Notes under the pieces: generated by a model
What the model was told of the DNA's origin: nothing
What the model saw: only the letters and a program-made list of their open reading frames with translations
Databases searched by the model: none
Position numbers and translations under genes: made by a program
Assembly: GCF_028209625.1 (NCBI RefSeq)
Contig: NZ_JAQLDU010000013.1
Span: 1-64,000 of the forward strand
DNA length: 64,000 nucleotides
Direction: 5' to 3'
DNA from: Collinsella aerofaciens
GTDB lineage: Bacteria; Actinomycetota; Coriobacteriia; Coriobacteriales; Coriobacteriaceae
Part shown: positions 33,986-43,682 of the stretch, in pieces
How positions within the stretch are numbered: position 1 is the first letter of the stretch
Layout of the letters: each line of letters starts with the position of its first letter

Positions 33986-36763
33986 TTGGCGCGCGGATCT
34001 GCACAAAACGCCAAAGGCAATAAGGCCAATAACCAACCGGCATCTGCTAAGGGTGCCGGTTCCCATCTGCGTGCCAATAAGGGCCACGAGTCCGAGTTCG
34101 ATGAGTTTGAGCCCTTGGTCGAGCCTTCGGCCAATCGCGATATCGCCGGTGTGGTCATCGCCGTTTTGGCGATCGCGTCCTTCATTGCCGTGATCTCTCC
34201 GGCAACAGCGCCCGTGACGGCTGCGGTTGCCGGTTTCTACCACCTGGGCTTTGGTCTGGGCGCCTACGTGCTGCCGATCGTCATCTTGCTGTTTGCCGCC
34301 ACGCTCTTTTTGGGTGAGGACTCGCCGCTCAACGTGCGCTCTGTCGCGGGCGGCGCCGTGGTCTTTATCGCCGTCGTCTCCATTCTTTCGCTGATGGTGC
34401 CGGGCACGAGCGATTCGTGCGACCTTATGTTTACGCCGCAGAACCTTTCCGTGTCGGGCGGCTACATTGGCGCCTTTATCGCAAGTGCCTTGCAAAACGC
34501 CCTGGGTAAACCTATCGCCATGGTTGTCTTGCTGGGGCTTGTCGTCGTTGGTTTGGTCATTATCGGCTTTTCGGTGGGTGGCGTTTTGCGCTCCGCACGC
34601 GATCGCGCTGCCGATTTTGCCGAGCGTCGACGTGCCGATGTCAATGCGAGCCCGTGGGGCGATGAAGAGGCCCTGTCGGTTCCCGGCGTCGCCCGTCCGC
34701 ACCTGAGCATTCTGCGCCAGAAGGGGACTGACGCCGCGGTGACCACGGTCATGGGTGGCGATGTCGACCCGGTTTTGGATGATGACGAGGACGATGACCC
34801 GTTTGTCGACGTATCCGAGTCGGTTGAAGCCGAGCGAGCCAAGACCACGCTGTTGCCGCGCCGCCATGCCAAGAAGGGCAAGTCTGCGCCTAAGCTCAAT
34901 ACGAGTGAGCCCGACCCGTCTTGGTCCGATAGCGAGATTGAGCTCACCGAGGGCGATGACGAGGACGACGAGGGTCCGATTGAGACCGCAAAGACAACTT
35001 TGCTGCCGCGTCGCCATGCAAAGCGCGGCCAGGTAACCGGCCAGCTTTCGATGGAAGACGACTCCGATAAGATCGACGAGTCCGAGCCGCCGTTTGTCGT
35101 GAATCCCGTCTCGGCCGCACCTCAGATTCCCGACTTCCTGAAGCATCCCAAGGTTGCCGGTGCGCCTGCCACGAGTGCTATCGAATCGGCTGCGGCTCGT
35201 GATGGGGGAGTGGACGACGGCGCCGCAGATAACGAGGGCGAAGAAGAGGACGGCCTCAAGCTTCCGCCGCTCGAAATCCTGCATGCCAACCCGCAGTCGG
35301 CTTCCGCCGCGTCTTCGGACAAGGAGCTGGAGCAGACCGCTGAGTCACTGCAATCCACCTTGCTTGAGTTTGGCCGCAGTGCCCGCGTGGTCGGCTGGAT
35401 CGCCGGCCCCACGGTGACGACCTTTAAACTGCAGCCCGGTGAGGGCGAGCGTGTGAGCAAAATCTCGAGCCTCGAGGACGATATCGCGCTTTCGCTCGCT
35501 GCCCAGTCGGTGCGTATCTTTGCCCCGATCCCCGGCACCTCGCTCGTGGGCATCGAGATTCCCAACCGCAAGCGCCAGAACGTCAATCTGGGCGACGTGC
35601 TGCCCTATGTGAAGGGCGGTCCGCTCGAGCTCGCCATCGGCCGCGACGCCGAGGGCACGCCGGTTGTCGCCGACCTCGCCAAGATGCCTCACCTGTTGAT
35701 TGCCGGTACGACCGGTTCTGGTAAGTCGGTGATGATCAATTCCATCATCACGACATTGCTCATGCGCGCCCTTCCCGAGGACGTTCGCCTGATCATGGTC
35801 GACCCCAAGCGCGTCGAGCTTGCGGGCTATAACGGTCTGCCGCATCTCTATGTGCCCGTGGTGACCGAGCCCAAGCAGGCCGCGAGCGCTCTGCAATGGG
35901 CTGTGTCCGAGATGGAGCGTCGCCTGAAGGTCTTCGAGCGTCTCAACGTGCGTAAGATCTCGACCTACAACGAAAAGCAGGCTGCTGGCGAGTTTGAGCA
36001 TTACGACAATCCGCCGCAAAAGATGCCCTACCTTGTCATTATCATTGACGAGCTCTCTGACCTGATGATGGTCGCCGGTAAGGATGTTGAGGCCTCGATC
36101 GTGCGTATTGCACAGCTGGGCCGTGCCGCCGGTATTCATCTTATCGTTGCCACGCAGCGCCCCAGCTCCAACGTGGTGACGGGCCTCATCAAGGCCAACA
36201 TCACCAACCGCATCGCCTTTAACGTCGCCACGGGCATCGACTCGCGCGTCATCATCGATCAGATGGGCGCCGAGAAGCTCACCGGTTTGGGCGACATGTT
36301 GTTCTCCAAGGTCGACTGGGGCAAGCCCCGCCGTATCCAGGGCTGCTTTGTCTCGGACGACGAAATCAACGAGATTGTCGAGTTCGTCAAGTCGCAGAGC
36401 GAGCCCGACTACCACGAGGAGATTCTGTCCGCCGTGGCGCCCGCTTCCATGTCCATGGCTGGTGGCGGCGGCATTGTCCGCACCGGAGTCGCCGAGCCGC
36501 AAGACGATGATCCGCTCATTTGGGAAGCCGCCCATATTGTGGTGGAATCGCAGCTTGGCTCCACATCTGGCCTGCAACGTCGTCTGAAGGTTGGCTATGC
36601 GCGTGCCGGGCGTATTATGGACATGCTGGAAGAAAAGGGTGTCGTCGGCCCGCCCGACGGTTCTAAGCCGCGCGAGGTCCTGTTGGACGAGGAGGGGCTT
36701 GCCGCGCTGGAATCTGTCGACGCCGAGATGGCACGTGAAGATCGTGAGTTTGGAGGATTCTGA
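33986..36763 (+). CDS. ftsK: DNA translocase FtsK/SpoIIIE
   Basis: 925 aa from TTG 33986, with GGAGGT upstream. About four membrane helices at residues 50-210, then an acidic, repetitive linker, then the motor: Walker A GTTGSGKSVMIN, Walker B YLVIIIDELSDL, and a C-terminal gamma winged helix (RRLKVGYARAGRIMDMLEEKGVVG) that reads chromosome polarity sequences. The linker has a duplicated basic motif, AKTTLLPRRHAKKG and AKTTLLPRRHAKRG, separated by acidic stretches. Pumps chromosomes through the division septum. It shares TGATG with the next gene. Confidence 0.95.
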   Translation: MARGSAQNAKGNKANNQPASAKGAGSHLRANKGHESEFDEFEPLVEPSANRDIAGVVIAVLAIASFIAVISPATAPVTAAVAGFYHLGFGLGAYVLPIVILLFAATLFLGEDSPLNVRSVAGGAVVFIAVVSILSLMVPGTSDSCDLMFTPQNLSVSGGYIGAFIASALQNALGKPIAMVVLLGLVVVGLVIIGFSVGGVLRSARDRAADFAERRRADVNASPWGDEEALSVPGVARPHLSILRQKGTDAAVTTVMGGDVDPVLDDDEDDDPFVDVSESVEAERAKTTLLPRRHAKKGKSAPKLNTSEPDPSWSDSEIELTEGDDEDDEGPIETAKTTLLPRRHAKRGQVTGQLSMEDDSDKIDESEPPFVVNPVSAAPQIPDFLKHPKVAGAPATSAIESAAARDGGVDDGAADNEGEEEDGLKLPPLEILHANPQSASAASSDKELEQTAESLQSTLLEFGRSARVVGWIAGPTVTTFKLQPGEGERVSKISSLEDDIALSLAAQSVRIFAPIPGTSLVGIEIPNRKRQNVNLGDVLPYVKGGPLELAIGRDAEGTPVVADLAKMPHLLIAGTTGSGKSVMINSIITTLLMRALPEDVRLIMVDPKRVELAGYNGLPHLYVPVVTEPKQAASALQWAVSEMERRLKVFERLNVRKISTYNEKQAAGEFEHYDNPPQKMPYLVIIIDELSDLMMVAGKDVEASIVRIAQLGRAAGIHLIVATQRPSSNVVTGLIKANITNRIAFNVATGIDSRVIIDQMGAEKLTGLGDMLFSKVDWGKPRRIQGCFVSDDEINEIVEFVKSQSEPDYHEEILSAVAPASMSMAGGGGIVRTGVAEPQDDDPLIWEAAHIVVESQLGSTSGLQRRLKVGYARAGRIMDMLEEKGVVGPPDGSKPREVLLDEEGLAALESVDAEMAREDREFGGF

Positions 36764-38256
36764 TGGCTGCACGCTTTGGTGACATGCTGCTCGAGCAGCG
36801 TCGCCGAATGGGCCTTTCCATTCAGCAGGTCGCCAACACCATCAAAATCAGGCCGCAGATCATCGAGTTTTTCGAGACCGGTAACTTTGCTTCGATGCCG
36901 CCGCGCGGCTATGCGCAGGGCATGATTTCGAGCTATGCTCGTTTTTTGGGACTCAATCCGCGCGAGGTCGTCAATGCCTACTTTGACGAACTGATGGCAT
37001 ACGAACGCGAGACGTCGCAGCAGGGCGGTCGTTTCCAGGACGCCGCCGGCTACGTCAATTCGCGTTCCTCTGTCGATAACGGGCGCTTTCTGATGGTTCA
37101 GGGCGGTCGTTCGACTCGCTATGGACAGCGTCCTCAGCAGGCCGGTTATATTACCGAGACGGGTTCGGGCGAGGAGATTCGCTCGCAGCGTGACCGGTTC
37201 CGCAGTACGCCGATGCCCGAGGACCGTGCACTTCCCGCTGCCCGCGGCGTGGCGCGTGACCCTCGTGCCGGCTACGGCGACGGCGGCTATTCCGATCGCG
37301 GTCACCGTGGTATCTCCACCGGACGCTCTCGCAGTGGCTATGCGGACGCCGATACCACGCAGGTGACGCCGCGTCTTCGCTCTCAACCACAGCCGTATGG
37401 CCAGCGCTCTTCGGCTCCGCGTGCGGGCCAGCGTGGCTATCAAGGCCGCGGTGAACTTGCGCCCCGCTCGGGTCAGCGCAGCCTTCAGGGCCAGGGTGGC
37501 TATTGCGGCCGTTCCGATAGCAATCGTGGCCGTATGCCTCAGGGAGGCGGCCGCAACAGTTCCAGTCGTGGACGCGGCGGTTCCCGTGCTCCTCAAAACA
37601 ACGGGCTCGATCCGCGTATCGTCTACGCCGGTATCGGTGCCGTGGCGTTGCTGCTGATCGTGCTCATCGTGGTACTTCTGCGCGGCTGCGCATCTTCGAC
37701 GCCCGAGACCACGCCCGAGACGCCCGCTGTTACCAAGACGACGACCAAGAAGTCTTCTAAGAAGACCGAAACGGTCGACGAGGACGAAGACACCGATGAG
37801 CCGACTGACGAGTCGACTGATTCGGACGCCGCCAAGACGACGGCCAAGAAGGAAGAGAACGAGGTCACAAAGGTTAAGGTCTCCGTTGCCAAGGGAAAGA
37901 CCGCGTGGATTGAGGTCAAGGTCGACGGAAAGTCGGTTTATGGCGCTCAGGCGACTGGCCCCTTTGAGCAGGAGTACACGCCCGAGTCCTCGATCGAGAT
38001 CACCACGTCTAAGCCTTCCGATGTCACCGTTACCAAGAACGGCGAAAAGGTCCGTTACGATACCAAGACCTCGGGCGTGGCGCGCGTGACGATCACCGTT
38101 CCCAAGAAGGAGACGACTGATTCCGAGAATGGTGAAAGATCTGATGGTGCCGACACCACCGACGGCACCGATGCCCAGTCCACGGATGGCGCCGATACCG
38201 CAACTGACGGCCAGACGCCCACCGATTCTACCGACTATTCGTACGATAGCTACTAA
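36763..38256 (+). CDS. RodZ-like HTH membrane protein with RG-rich region and DUF4115
   Basis: 497 aa from ATG 36763. Residues 1-75 form the HTH_25 domain of RodZ (LLEQRRRMGLSIQQVANTIK...FFETGNFASMPPRGYAQGMI). Residues about 120-285 are extremely Arg/Gly/Gln/Ser-rich (repeated GQR, GRG and SRG), a disordered segment. A single transmembrane helix (AGIGAVALLLIVLIVVLL) follows at about 288-307, then a Thr/Asp/Glu linker, the DUF4115 beta domain (KVDGKSVYG) and a Thr/Asp tail. RodZ ties MreB to the wall machinery, but many Coriobacteriia may lack MreB. The RG region is unusual. Confidence 0.82.
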   Translation: MAARFGDMLLEQRRRMGLSIQQVANTIKIRPQIIEFFETGNFASMPPRGYAQGMISSYARFLGLNPREVVNAYFDELMAYERETSQQGGRFQDAAGYVNSRSSVDNGRFLMVQGGRSTRYGQRPQQAGYITETGSGEEIRSQRDRFRSTPMPEDRALPAARGVARDPRAGYGDGGYSDRGHRGISTGRSRSGYADADTTQVTPRLRSQPQPYGQRSSAPRAGQRGYQGRGELAPRSGQRSLQGQGGYCGRSDSNRGRMPQGGGRNSSSRGRGGSRAPQNNGLDPRIVYAGIGAVALLLIVLIVVLLRGCASSTPETTPETPAVTKTTTKKSSKKTETVDEDEDTDEPTDESTDSDAAKTTAKKEENEVTKVKVSVAKGKTAWIEVKVDGKSVYGAQATGPFEQEYTPESSIEITTSKPSDVTVTKNGEKVRYDTKTSGVARVTITVPKKETTDSENGERSDGADTTDGTDAQSTDGADTATDGQTPTDSTDYSYDSY

Positions 38257-38282
38257 GCCGTTCGTACGCGAAAGGAAACATC

Positions 38283-38780
38283 ATGGCTAAAGATTCCAGC
38301 TTCGACGTCGTGTCCGAGGTCAACATGCAAGAGGTCGACAACGCCTTCCAGCAGACCACGCGCGAGATTTCCCAGCGCTATGACCTGAAGGATTCCGGCG
38401 CCACGATCGAGCTTTTGAAGGGCGACAAGCTCTTTACGATCAACGCCCCGGCCGACTTTGTCTCCAAGCAGATCATCGATGTCCTGAGCTCCAAGCTCAT
38501 CAAGCGCGGCATCGACCTCAAGGCTGTCTCGTGGGATGCTCCGCAGGCGGCATCGGGCGGCACCGTGCGCGTGCTCGGCCATATCGTCGAGGGTATCGAC
38601 CAGGCGACCGCCAAGAAGATCAATAAGGACATCAAGGACCAAAAGCTCAAGGTCAAGGTGACCATCGAGGCCGAGAAGCTGCGTGTTTCCTCTGCTTCGA
38701 AGGACGCGTTGCAGACCGTTATCCAGTTCCTGCGCGACCAGGACTACGGCCAGCCGCTGCAGTTCACCAACTACCGCTAA
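38283..38780 (+). CDS. YajQ-family nucleotide-binding protein
   Basis: 165 aa from ATG 38283. FDVVSEVNMQEVDNAFQQ and SRYDLKDS-like SQRYDLKDSGATIEL are signatures of YajQ (DUF520). Two ferredoxin-like domains. In some bacteria it binds c-di-GMP or tRNA/rRNA. Function here is not predictable. It is 26 bp after the rodZ-like gene and 27 bp before rimO. Confidence 0.9.
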   Translation: MAKDSSFDVVSEVNMQEVDNAFQQTTREISQRYDLKDSGATIELLKGDKLFTINAPADFVSKQIIDVLSSKLIKRGIDLKAVSWDAPQAASGGTVRVLGHIVEGIDQATAKKINKDIKDQKLKVKVTIEAEKLRVSSASKDALQTVIQFLRDQDYGQPLQFTNYR

Positions 38781-38807
38781 TATCATTCGAAAGGACTGCT
38801 CTCCAAC

Positions 38808-40157
38808 ATGGATACACCGTTGGGCTCCGTGCTCTACATCACCCTCGGGTGCGCTAAGAACGAGGTTGACACCGACCGCATGCGTTCTCTTTTAACCGCC
38901 GCGGGCTACGAGGAGGCATTCGACCCACAGGATGCCGATATCGCCATCGTCAATACATGCTCGTTCCTCGCCTCCGCAACGTCCGAGAGCATCGAGACCA
39001 CGCTCGAGCTCGCCAACGAGGTTCAGGACGGCGTTCGTTCTTGTCCCATCGTCATGTGCGGCTGTGTGCCGTCGCGCTATGGCGACGACCTGCCTGACGA
39101 GCTGCCCGAGGTCGCTGCCTTTGTGAAGGCCGACGAGGAGGACGGCATCGTGGCGGTCATCGATGGCGTGCTGGGTGTCGAGCGTGAGATCGCTGCCTAT
39201 ATTCCGCAAGTCAAGCGCACTGTCGAGGGCGCCGTTGCTTACGTCAAGATTTCCGATGGCTGCAACCGTTTCTGCAGCTTCTGCATGATCCCCTATATTC
39301 GCGGTCGCTATCATTCGCGCAATGCCGAGAGCATTATCTCCGAGGTACGCGACCTGGTTGACGGCGGTGTGCGCGAGATCGTGCTGATCGGCCAGGACAC
39401 GGGTATTTGGGGCACCGACTTTGCCGACGAAGACGTCACCGATGGCTCGCCGCGCAATCTGGCGCAGCTGCTGCGCGCCGTCGCCGAGGCCGTGCGTCCG
39501 CAGAACGTCTGGGTCCGTGTGCTCTACCTGCAGCCCGAGGGCATGACCGACGAGCTCATTGAGACCATTCGTGATACGCCCGAGGTGCTGCCCTATATCG
39601 ATATCCCCGTGCAGCACTGCGACGCGCGCATCCTCAAGGCTATGCGCCGTTCTGGTTCGCGCCAGGAGCTCGAGGACCTGTTCCGCGATCTGCGTGAGCG
39701 CATCCCCGGCATCGTGATCCGTTCCACGGCCATGGTCGGCTTCCCGACCGAGACCGACGACGAGTTCCGCGACCTTATCGACTTTATGGACACCGTCGGC
39801 TTCGACTACACGAGCGTCTTTGCCTACTCGCAGGAGGAGGGCAGCCTGGCCGCCAAGATGGAGGGCCAGGTCGACGAAGAGGTCAAGCTCGAGCGCGCCC
39901 AGGAGGCCATGGACCTGGCCGAGTCGCTCGGTTTTGCTGCAACTGCCGCACATGTGGGCGAGCGCGCCCAGGTGATTGTCGACGGTATCGAAGAGACCGA
40001 GGACGGCGCCGAGCTGATCGGACATGCCTGGTTCCAGGCGCCTGATTCCGATGGCGCGGTGCATCTGGATGCCAGCGAGGCATCTGTGGGCGATATTCTG
40101 ACGGTCGAGTTTACCGATAGCTTCTGCTATGAGCTTATCGGCCATGTTGTGGAGTAG
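38808..40157 (+). CDS. rimO: Ribosomal protein S12 methylthiotransferase RimO
   Basis: 449 aa from ATG 38808. The UPF0004 N-domain has TLGCAKNEVDTDRM, the RimO-specific form. Radical SAM cluster DGCNRFCSFCMIP, PYIDIPVQHCD, and a TRAM domain at the C-terminus. Adds a methylthio group to an Asp of S12. It precedes pgsA and cinA, a common Gram-positive gene order. Confidence 0.95.
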   Translation: MDTPLGSVLYITLGCAKNEVDTDRMRSLLTAAGYEEAFDPQDADIAIVNTCSFLASATSESIETTLELANEVQDGVRSCPIVMCGCVPSRYGDDLPDELPEVAAFVKADEEDGIVAVIDGVLGVEREIAAYIPQVKRTVEGAVAYVKISDGCNRFCSFCMIPYIRGRYHSRNAESIISEVRDLVDGGVREIVLIGQDTGIWGTDFADEDVTDGSPRNLAQLLRAVAEAVRPQNVWVRVLYLQPEGMTDELIETIRDTPEVLPYIDIPVQHCDARILKAMRRSGSRQELEDLFRDLRERIPGIVIRSTAMVGFPTETDDEFRDLIDFMDTVGFDYTSVFAYSQEEGSLAAKMEGQVDEEVKLERAQEAMDLAESLGFAATAAHVGERAQVIVDGIEETEDGAELIGHAWFQAPDSDGAVHLDASEASVGDILTVEFTDSFCYELIGHVVE

Positions 40158-40166
40158 GAGAGCGTC

Positions 40167-40805
40167 GTGGCAAACGAGAGCAATAAGGAACTGACGAGTG
40201 TTTGGACGCCCGCCAACATCGTGACGTGCGTTCGCATCGTCTTTATCCCGGTGTTCATGATTGTGTCGGCGCTTTCTCACACGAGTGTTGCCGGTACAGA
40301 TTGGAGCACCTTCGACGGCCCGCTCGCCGCCGCTGCCTTCATTCTGTACGTCATCCTGTCGTGCACCGATAAGGTTGACGGCTACCTGGCGCGCTCGCGC
40401 AACGAGATTACCGACTTCGGTAAATTCTTGGACCCCATCGCCGACAAGCTGCTCGTATTCTCGGCCCTGCTGCTATTCTTGGACTTTGGTGCCGTGTCGG
40501 TTTGGTCCGTGTTCATCATCTTGTTCCGCGAGCTGCTGATAAGCGCCCTGCGCATGGTTGCGAGTGCCGCCGGCGTGGTCGTTGCCGCCGATAAGCTTGG
40601 CAAGTACAAGACGGCGACCACGATGGTCTCCATCTGCGGTTACCTGTGCGTCTTTGCGATGGCCGGCTTGCACCTTGGCCCGCTGGCGCTGACGCTCGGC
40701 ATCTACTCGGTGTCGCGCTTCCTGTACGCCGTTGCCGTTGTCCTGACCGTTATCTCGGGCGCCCAGTACTTCTGGAACTGCCGCAAGATCGTCTTTTCGG
40801 TCTAG
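40167..40805 (+). CDS. pgsA: CDP-diacylglycerol-glycerol-3-phosphate 3-phosphatidyltransferase
   Basis: 212 aa from GTG 40167. CDP-alcohol phosphatidyltransferase signature complete: D68, D71, G72, A75, R76, G85, D89, D93 (DKVDGYLARSRNEITDFGKF then LDPIADK). About five or six membrane helices. Makes phosphatidylglycerol phosphate. The rimO-pgsA-cinA-recA neighbourhood supports true PgsA for this copy rather than the second family member at 61.1-61.8 kb. Confidence 0.9.
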   Translation: MANESNKELTSVWTPANIVTCVRIVFIPVFMIVSALSHTSVAGTDWSTFDGPLAAAAFILYVILSCTDKVDGYLARSRNEITDFGKFLDPIADKLLVFSALLLFLDFGAVSVWSVFIILFRELLISALRMVASAAGVVVAADKLGKYKTATTMVSICGYLCVFAMAGLHLGPLALTLGIYSVSRFLYAVAVVLTVISGAQYFWNCRKIVFSV

Positions 40806-40811
40806 GTTCTG

Positions 40812-41348
40812 GTGGGTATGACGGACTCTTTTGAGCAGATTTCCGCACATAACGAGGAGCTGGCGCGTCATATTGTCGAGCGCGCGAGCGCTCGGGGCGT
40901 GACGGTTTCGACGGCTGAGTCGCTGACAGCAGGTATGATCGCCTCGACGATTGCCGATATCCCGGGCGCCTCGGCGGTGCTGCGTGGCGGTGCGGTGACC
41001 TACTGCGATGAGATCAAGCATCGCGTTTTGGGTGTTGATCAGGAGACGCTCGACCGCTATACCGCGGTGTCGCATCAGACCGCGCGCGAGATGGCGGCGC
41101 GTTCGCTGGAGCTGTACCAGAGCGATATTGCAGTGAGCGCAACGGGTTATGCCGGCCCCGGCGGCGGCACTGAGGACGATCCGGCTGGCACTTTCTATAT
41201 TGGCTGGGCGTATCGCGCGGCTGATGGGGAAGTGCCGGTCGTGGACTCTGTGCGCTGCCACTATGAGGGCGACCGTTCGTGTATTCGTGCCCATGCGGTC
41301 GCGGAGGCATTGGGACGCATTGCCCTTGTGCTTAACTCTATGGAATAG
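40812..41348 (+). CDS. CinA C-terminal domain protein (nicotinamide-nucleotide amidase, PncC type)
   Basis: 178 aa from GTG 40812 (ATG 40818 is an alternative). Matches only the CinA_C domain: STAESLTAGMIAS, GGAVTYCDEIKHRVLGV and GYAGPGGGTEDDPAGTFYIG. The N-terminal molybdopterin-binding-like half of full CinA is absent. Deamidates nicotinamide mononucleotide in characterised members. It lies directly upstream of recA as in many Gram-positives, where CinA is linked to competence. Confidence 0.9.
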   Translation: MGMTDSFEQISAHNEELARHIVERASARGVTVSTAESLTAGMIASTIADIPGASAVLRGGAVTYCDEIKHRVLGVDQETLDRYTAVSHQTAREMAARSLELYQSDIAVSATGYAGPGGGTEDDPAGTFYIGWAYRAADGEVPVVDSVRCHYEGDRSCIRAHAVAEALGRIALVLNSME

Positions 41349-41353
41349 ACGTG

Positions 41354-41380
41354 TTTTAAGGGGCCTTCGGGCCCCTTAAA
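41354..41380 (+). terminator. Hairpin terminator after cinA
   Basis: TTTTAAGGGGCC / GGCCCCTTAAA around TTCG; strong stem, A-rich 5' side, little T-run after it. Confidence 0.65.
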
Positions 41381-41546
41381 TGTGGAGATAGGGACCCCTG
41401 ACGAATTTAGCGTTTGCGCTGGTCATAGGTGTATTTTTGCCTTTCTTGTTCTTATTTGCCCCTTTGTGGTCAAGCATTTGGTCAGTGTTTGGTCGGCGTT
41501 TGGTTGGGTTTTGGAAAGACTGCCTGCATATGATTGGCCTGAACGG

Positions 41547-41575
41547 TTGACCACGAACAGCCGTTCGTTTATTAT
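41547..41575 (+). promoter_or_regulatory. recA promoter with SOS box in the spacer
   Basis: TTGACC (41547-41552), 17 bp, TATTAT (41570-41575), a near-consensus promoter. The spacer holds CGAACAGCCGTTCG (41554-41567), a perfect match to the Gram-positive LexA box CGAACNNNNGTTCG. LexA bound here would block RNA polymerase. recA starts 31 bp downstream. Confidence 0.92.
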
Positions 41576-41605
41576 CGATGCAGGTTGTTAAGAGGAGGGC
41601 TATTC

Positions 41606-42754
41606 ATGGCCAAGAATTCAGGTCCCGTACGTACCGTTCATGCTCGCACGACGGGTAAAGAGCGCGATGAGATGATCGCCACCACCAAGGCCGAGATCGA
41701 GAAGAAGTTCGGTCAAGGCTCCATCATGAGGTATGGTGACGGCGGCCCCGAGCTTGAGGTTGAGGCCATCCCCACGGGCGCTCTGGCACTCGATGCCGCT
41801 CTGGGTATCGGCGGTGTGCCGCGCGGCCGTATCGTCGAGATTTACGGTCCTGAGTCCTCCGGTAAGACGACGCTTTCGCTCGAGATCCTGGCCGAAGCCC
41901 AGGCAATGGGTGGCGTGGTGGCATTTATCGATGCCGAGCACGCGCTCGATCCCACGTATGCCGCGCGCATTGGCGTGGATATCGACGAGGTACTGATTTC
42001 CCAGCCTGATACGGGTGAGCAGGCGCTCGAGATTGTTGACATGCTCGTGCGTTCCGGCGCCATCGATGCCATCGTCGTCGACTCCGTCGCCGCGCTGACC
42101 CCGCGTGCCGAGATCGAGGGAGAGATCGGCGATACCACGGTCGGATTGCAAGCTCGTCTGATGAGTCAGGCGCTCCGCAAGCTCGCCGGCTCGCTGTCCA
42201 AGTCCAACACGACATGCATCTTCATTAACCAGCTGCGAGAGAAGATCGGCGTCATGTTCGGCAACCCCGAGACCACGACGGGCGGCCGCGCCCTTAAGTT
42301 CTTCTCTTCGGTGCGTATCGACATTCGCCGCATCGACAGCATTAAGCTTAAGGATGAGGTTATCGGTAACCGCGTGCGCGCCAAGGTCGTTAAGAACAAG
42401 GTGGCAGCTCCGTTCCGTTCTGCTGAGTTCGACATCATGTACGGTACGGGCATCTCTAAGGAGGGCTCGATTCTGGACATGGCTGTCGAGTGCGGCATTT
42501 GCAAGAAGATGGGCTCCTGGTTTGCCTATGGCGAGGACAAGCTCGGCAACGGTCGCGAGGCCGCCAAGGCGTTCCTGCGCGAACACCCCGATTGCGCCGA
42601 CGAGATTGAGCATAAGGTCCGCCTTGCCTGCGGGCTTGAGTTTGACGACGATGCTCCGTCCGAGGTCGAGCTGACCGATCAGCCTGCGCCTGAGGAGTTT
42701 GACGAGCTTTACGCCATCGATGGTTCCGCCATGCTCGATGATGACGACGAGTAG
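41606..42754 (+). CDS. recA: Recombinase RecA
   Basis: 382 aa from ATG 41606, with AGAGGAGGG upstream. Walker [11 protein letters not shown], Walker [11 protein letters not shown], loop 2 [18 protein letters not shown] and the C-terminal domain are intact. The acidic tail ends MLDDDDE. Performs strand exchange and stimulates LexA self-cleavage. LexA-controlled through the box at 41554-41567. recX follows after 11 bp. Confidence 0.98.
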   Translation: MAKNSGPVRTVHARTTGKERDEMIATTKAEIEKKFGQGSIMRYGDGGPELEVEAIPTGALALDAALGIGGVPRGRIVEIYGPESSGKTTLSLEILAEAQAMGGVVAFIDAEHALDPTYAARIGVDIDEVLISQPDTGEQALEIVDMLVRSGAIDAIVVDSVAALTPRAEIEGEIGDTTVGLQARLMSQALRKLAGSLSKSNTTCIFINQLREKIGVMFGNPETTTGGRALKFFSSVRIDIRRIDSIKLKDEVIGNRVRAKVVKNKVAAPFRSAEFDIMYGTGISKEGSILDMAVECGICKKMGSWFAYGEDKLGNGREAAKAFLREHPDCADEIEHKVRLACGLEFDDDAPSEVELTDQPAPEEFDELYAIDGSAMLDDDDE

Positions 42755-42765
42755 CGGTTACGCTC

Positions 42766-43458
42766 ATGTCGTATACTGTGACCGAGGCCACGGTCGTCTT
42801 TCCCGATAAGAAGGCGGCCTCCTCGTTCTCGAGCGGGTATGCGTCCAAAAAGCCTTGCGCACATATCGATTGTGAGCTTGAGGGCGGTTTTGAGCGGTCC
42901 ATTTGGATTCCCGTGCGGGTCGCGCGCTTGTATATCAAAAATCGCCCCGATCTTCCCTGTGATTGGGATAACTTTCGTGAAGCGGTGCAGCTCATCGAGC
43001 GTAAATGTGCACTTACCATGGTGACCGAGATGCTATCGCGCCGCGACCATGCGACGGGTGAGGTCCGTGACAAGTTGGCACGCTACGGCTTTCGCCAGCC
43101 CGCGATCGATTTCGCCGTCGAGCGCGCCACCGAGTATCGCTTTTTAGACGAGAACCACTTTTGCTCGTACTTTATCGAGGAACGCAAGCGGCGCGGTTGG
43201 GGACAGCGTAAAATCGAGACCGAGCTCAAGCGCCGTCATGTCGTGCTCGATGACATTCCCGGTTATCCCGAGGATTATTTTGCCGTCGAAGACGATTTGG
43301 CGCGTGCGTCAGCCCTGCTCGCCAAGCGGCGTGTTCCAGAGACGCGCGGATTCGAAAAACTGGTTCGGTTTTTGATGGGCAAGGGCTTCTCGTATCACAT
43401 CGCCGCCGATGCCGTTAAGGCACGTCTCGATGCCGAACGTGAGGAATGTGCGGTTTAG
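42766..43458 (+). CDS. recX: Regulatory protein RecX
   Basis: 230 aa from ATG 42766. The C-terminal two thirds carry RecX three-helix repeats: LSRRDHATGEVRDKLARYGF, YRFLDENHFCSYFIEERKRRGWGQRKIETELKRRHV (split in two) and LMGKGFSYHIAADAV. The N-terminal 75 residues (beta-like) are also found in Gram-positive RecX. Caps or modulates RecA filaments. Co-transcribed with recA. Confidence 0.88.
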   Translation: MSYTVTEATVVFPDKKAASSFSSGYASKKPCAHIDCELEGGFERSIWIPVRVARLYIKNRPDLPCDWDNFREAVQLIERKCALTMVTEMLSRRDHATGEVRDKLARYGFRQPAIDFAVERATEYRFLDENHFCSYFIEERKRRGWGQRKIETELKRRHVVLDDIPGYPEDYFAVEDDLARASALLAKRRVPETRGFEKLVRFLMGKGFSYHIAADAVKARLDAEREECAV

Positions 43459-43520
43459 GCGTATGCGTTTTGTGGCCCTGCCGTTCACCGCGTTTTAGCC
43501 GCCGTGCTGGGGCCATTTAT

Positions 43521-43549
43521 TTGACAGTTGTTGTGGTTCAACGTACGAT
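43521..43549 (+). promoter_or_regulatory. rny promoter
   Basis: TTGACA (43521-43526), 17 bp, TACGAT (43544-43549). Strong. It gives a leader of about 160 nt before rny. Confidence 0.8.
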
Positions 43550-43656
43550 AAACACTGTCATTTGCTTTGTGATATGTGCTCATCTGTGATGAGTTTGTTT
43601 ATATGTTTATCTGTATCCGACCCGCATAAGCTGCGCCCATATTACTCAAATGTCGC

Positions 43657-43682
43657 GAGCCGTTCGTAAGGACGGTTCGCTT
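43657..43682 (+). promoter_or_regulatory. Hairpin in the rny leader
   Basis: GCGAGCCGT (43657-43665) / ACGGTTCGC (43674-43682) with one G-U pair, followed by TTTGTTGTGT. It resembles a weak terminator inside the leader, 33 bp before the rny start, and may be an attenuator or processing site. Confidence 0.5.
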
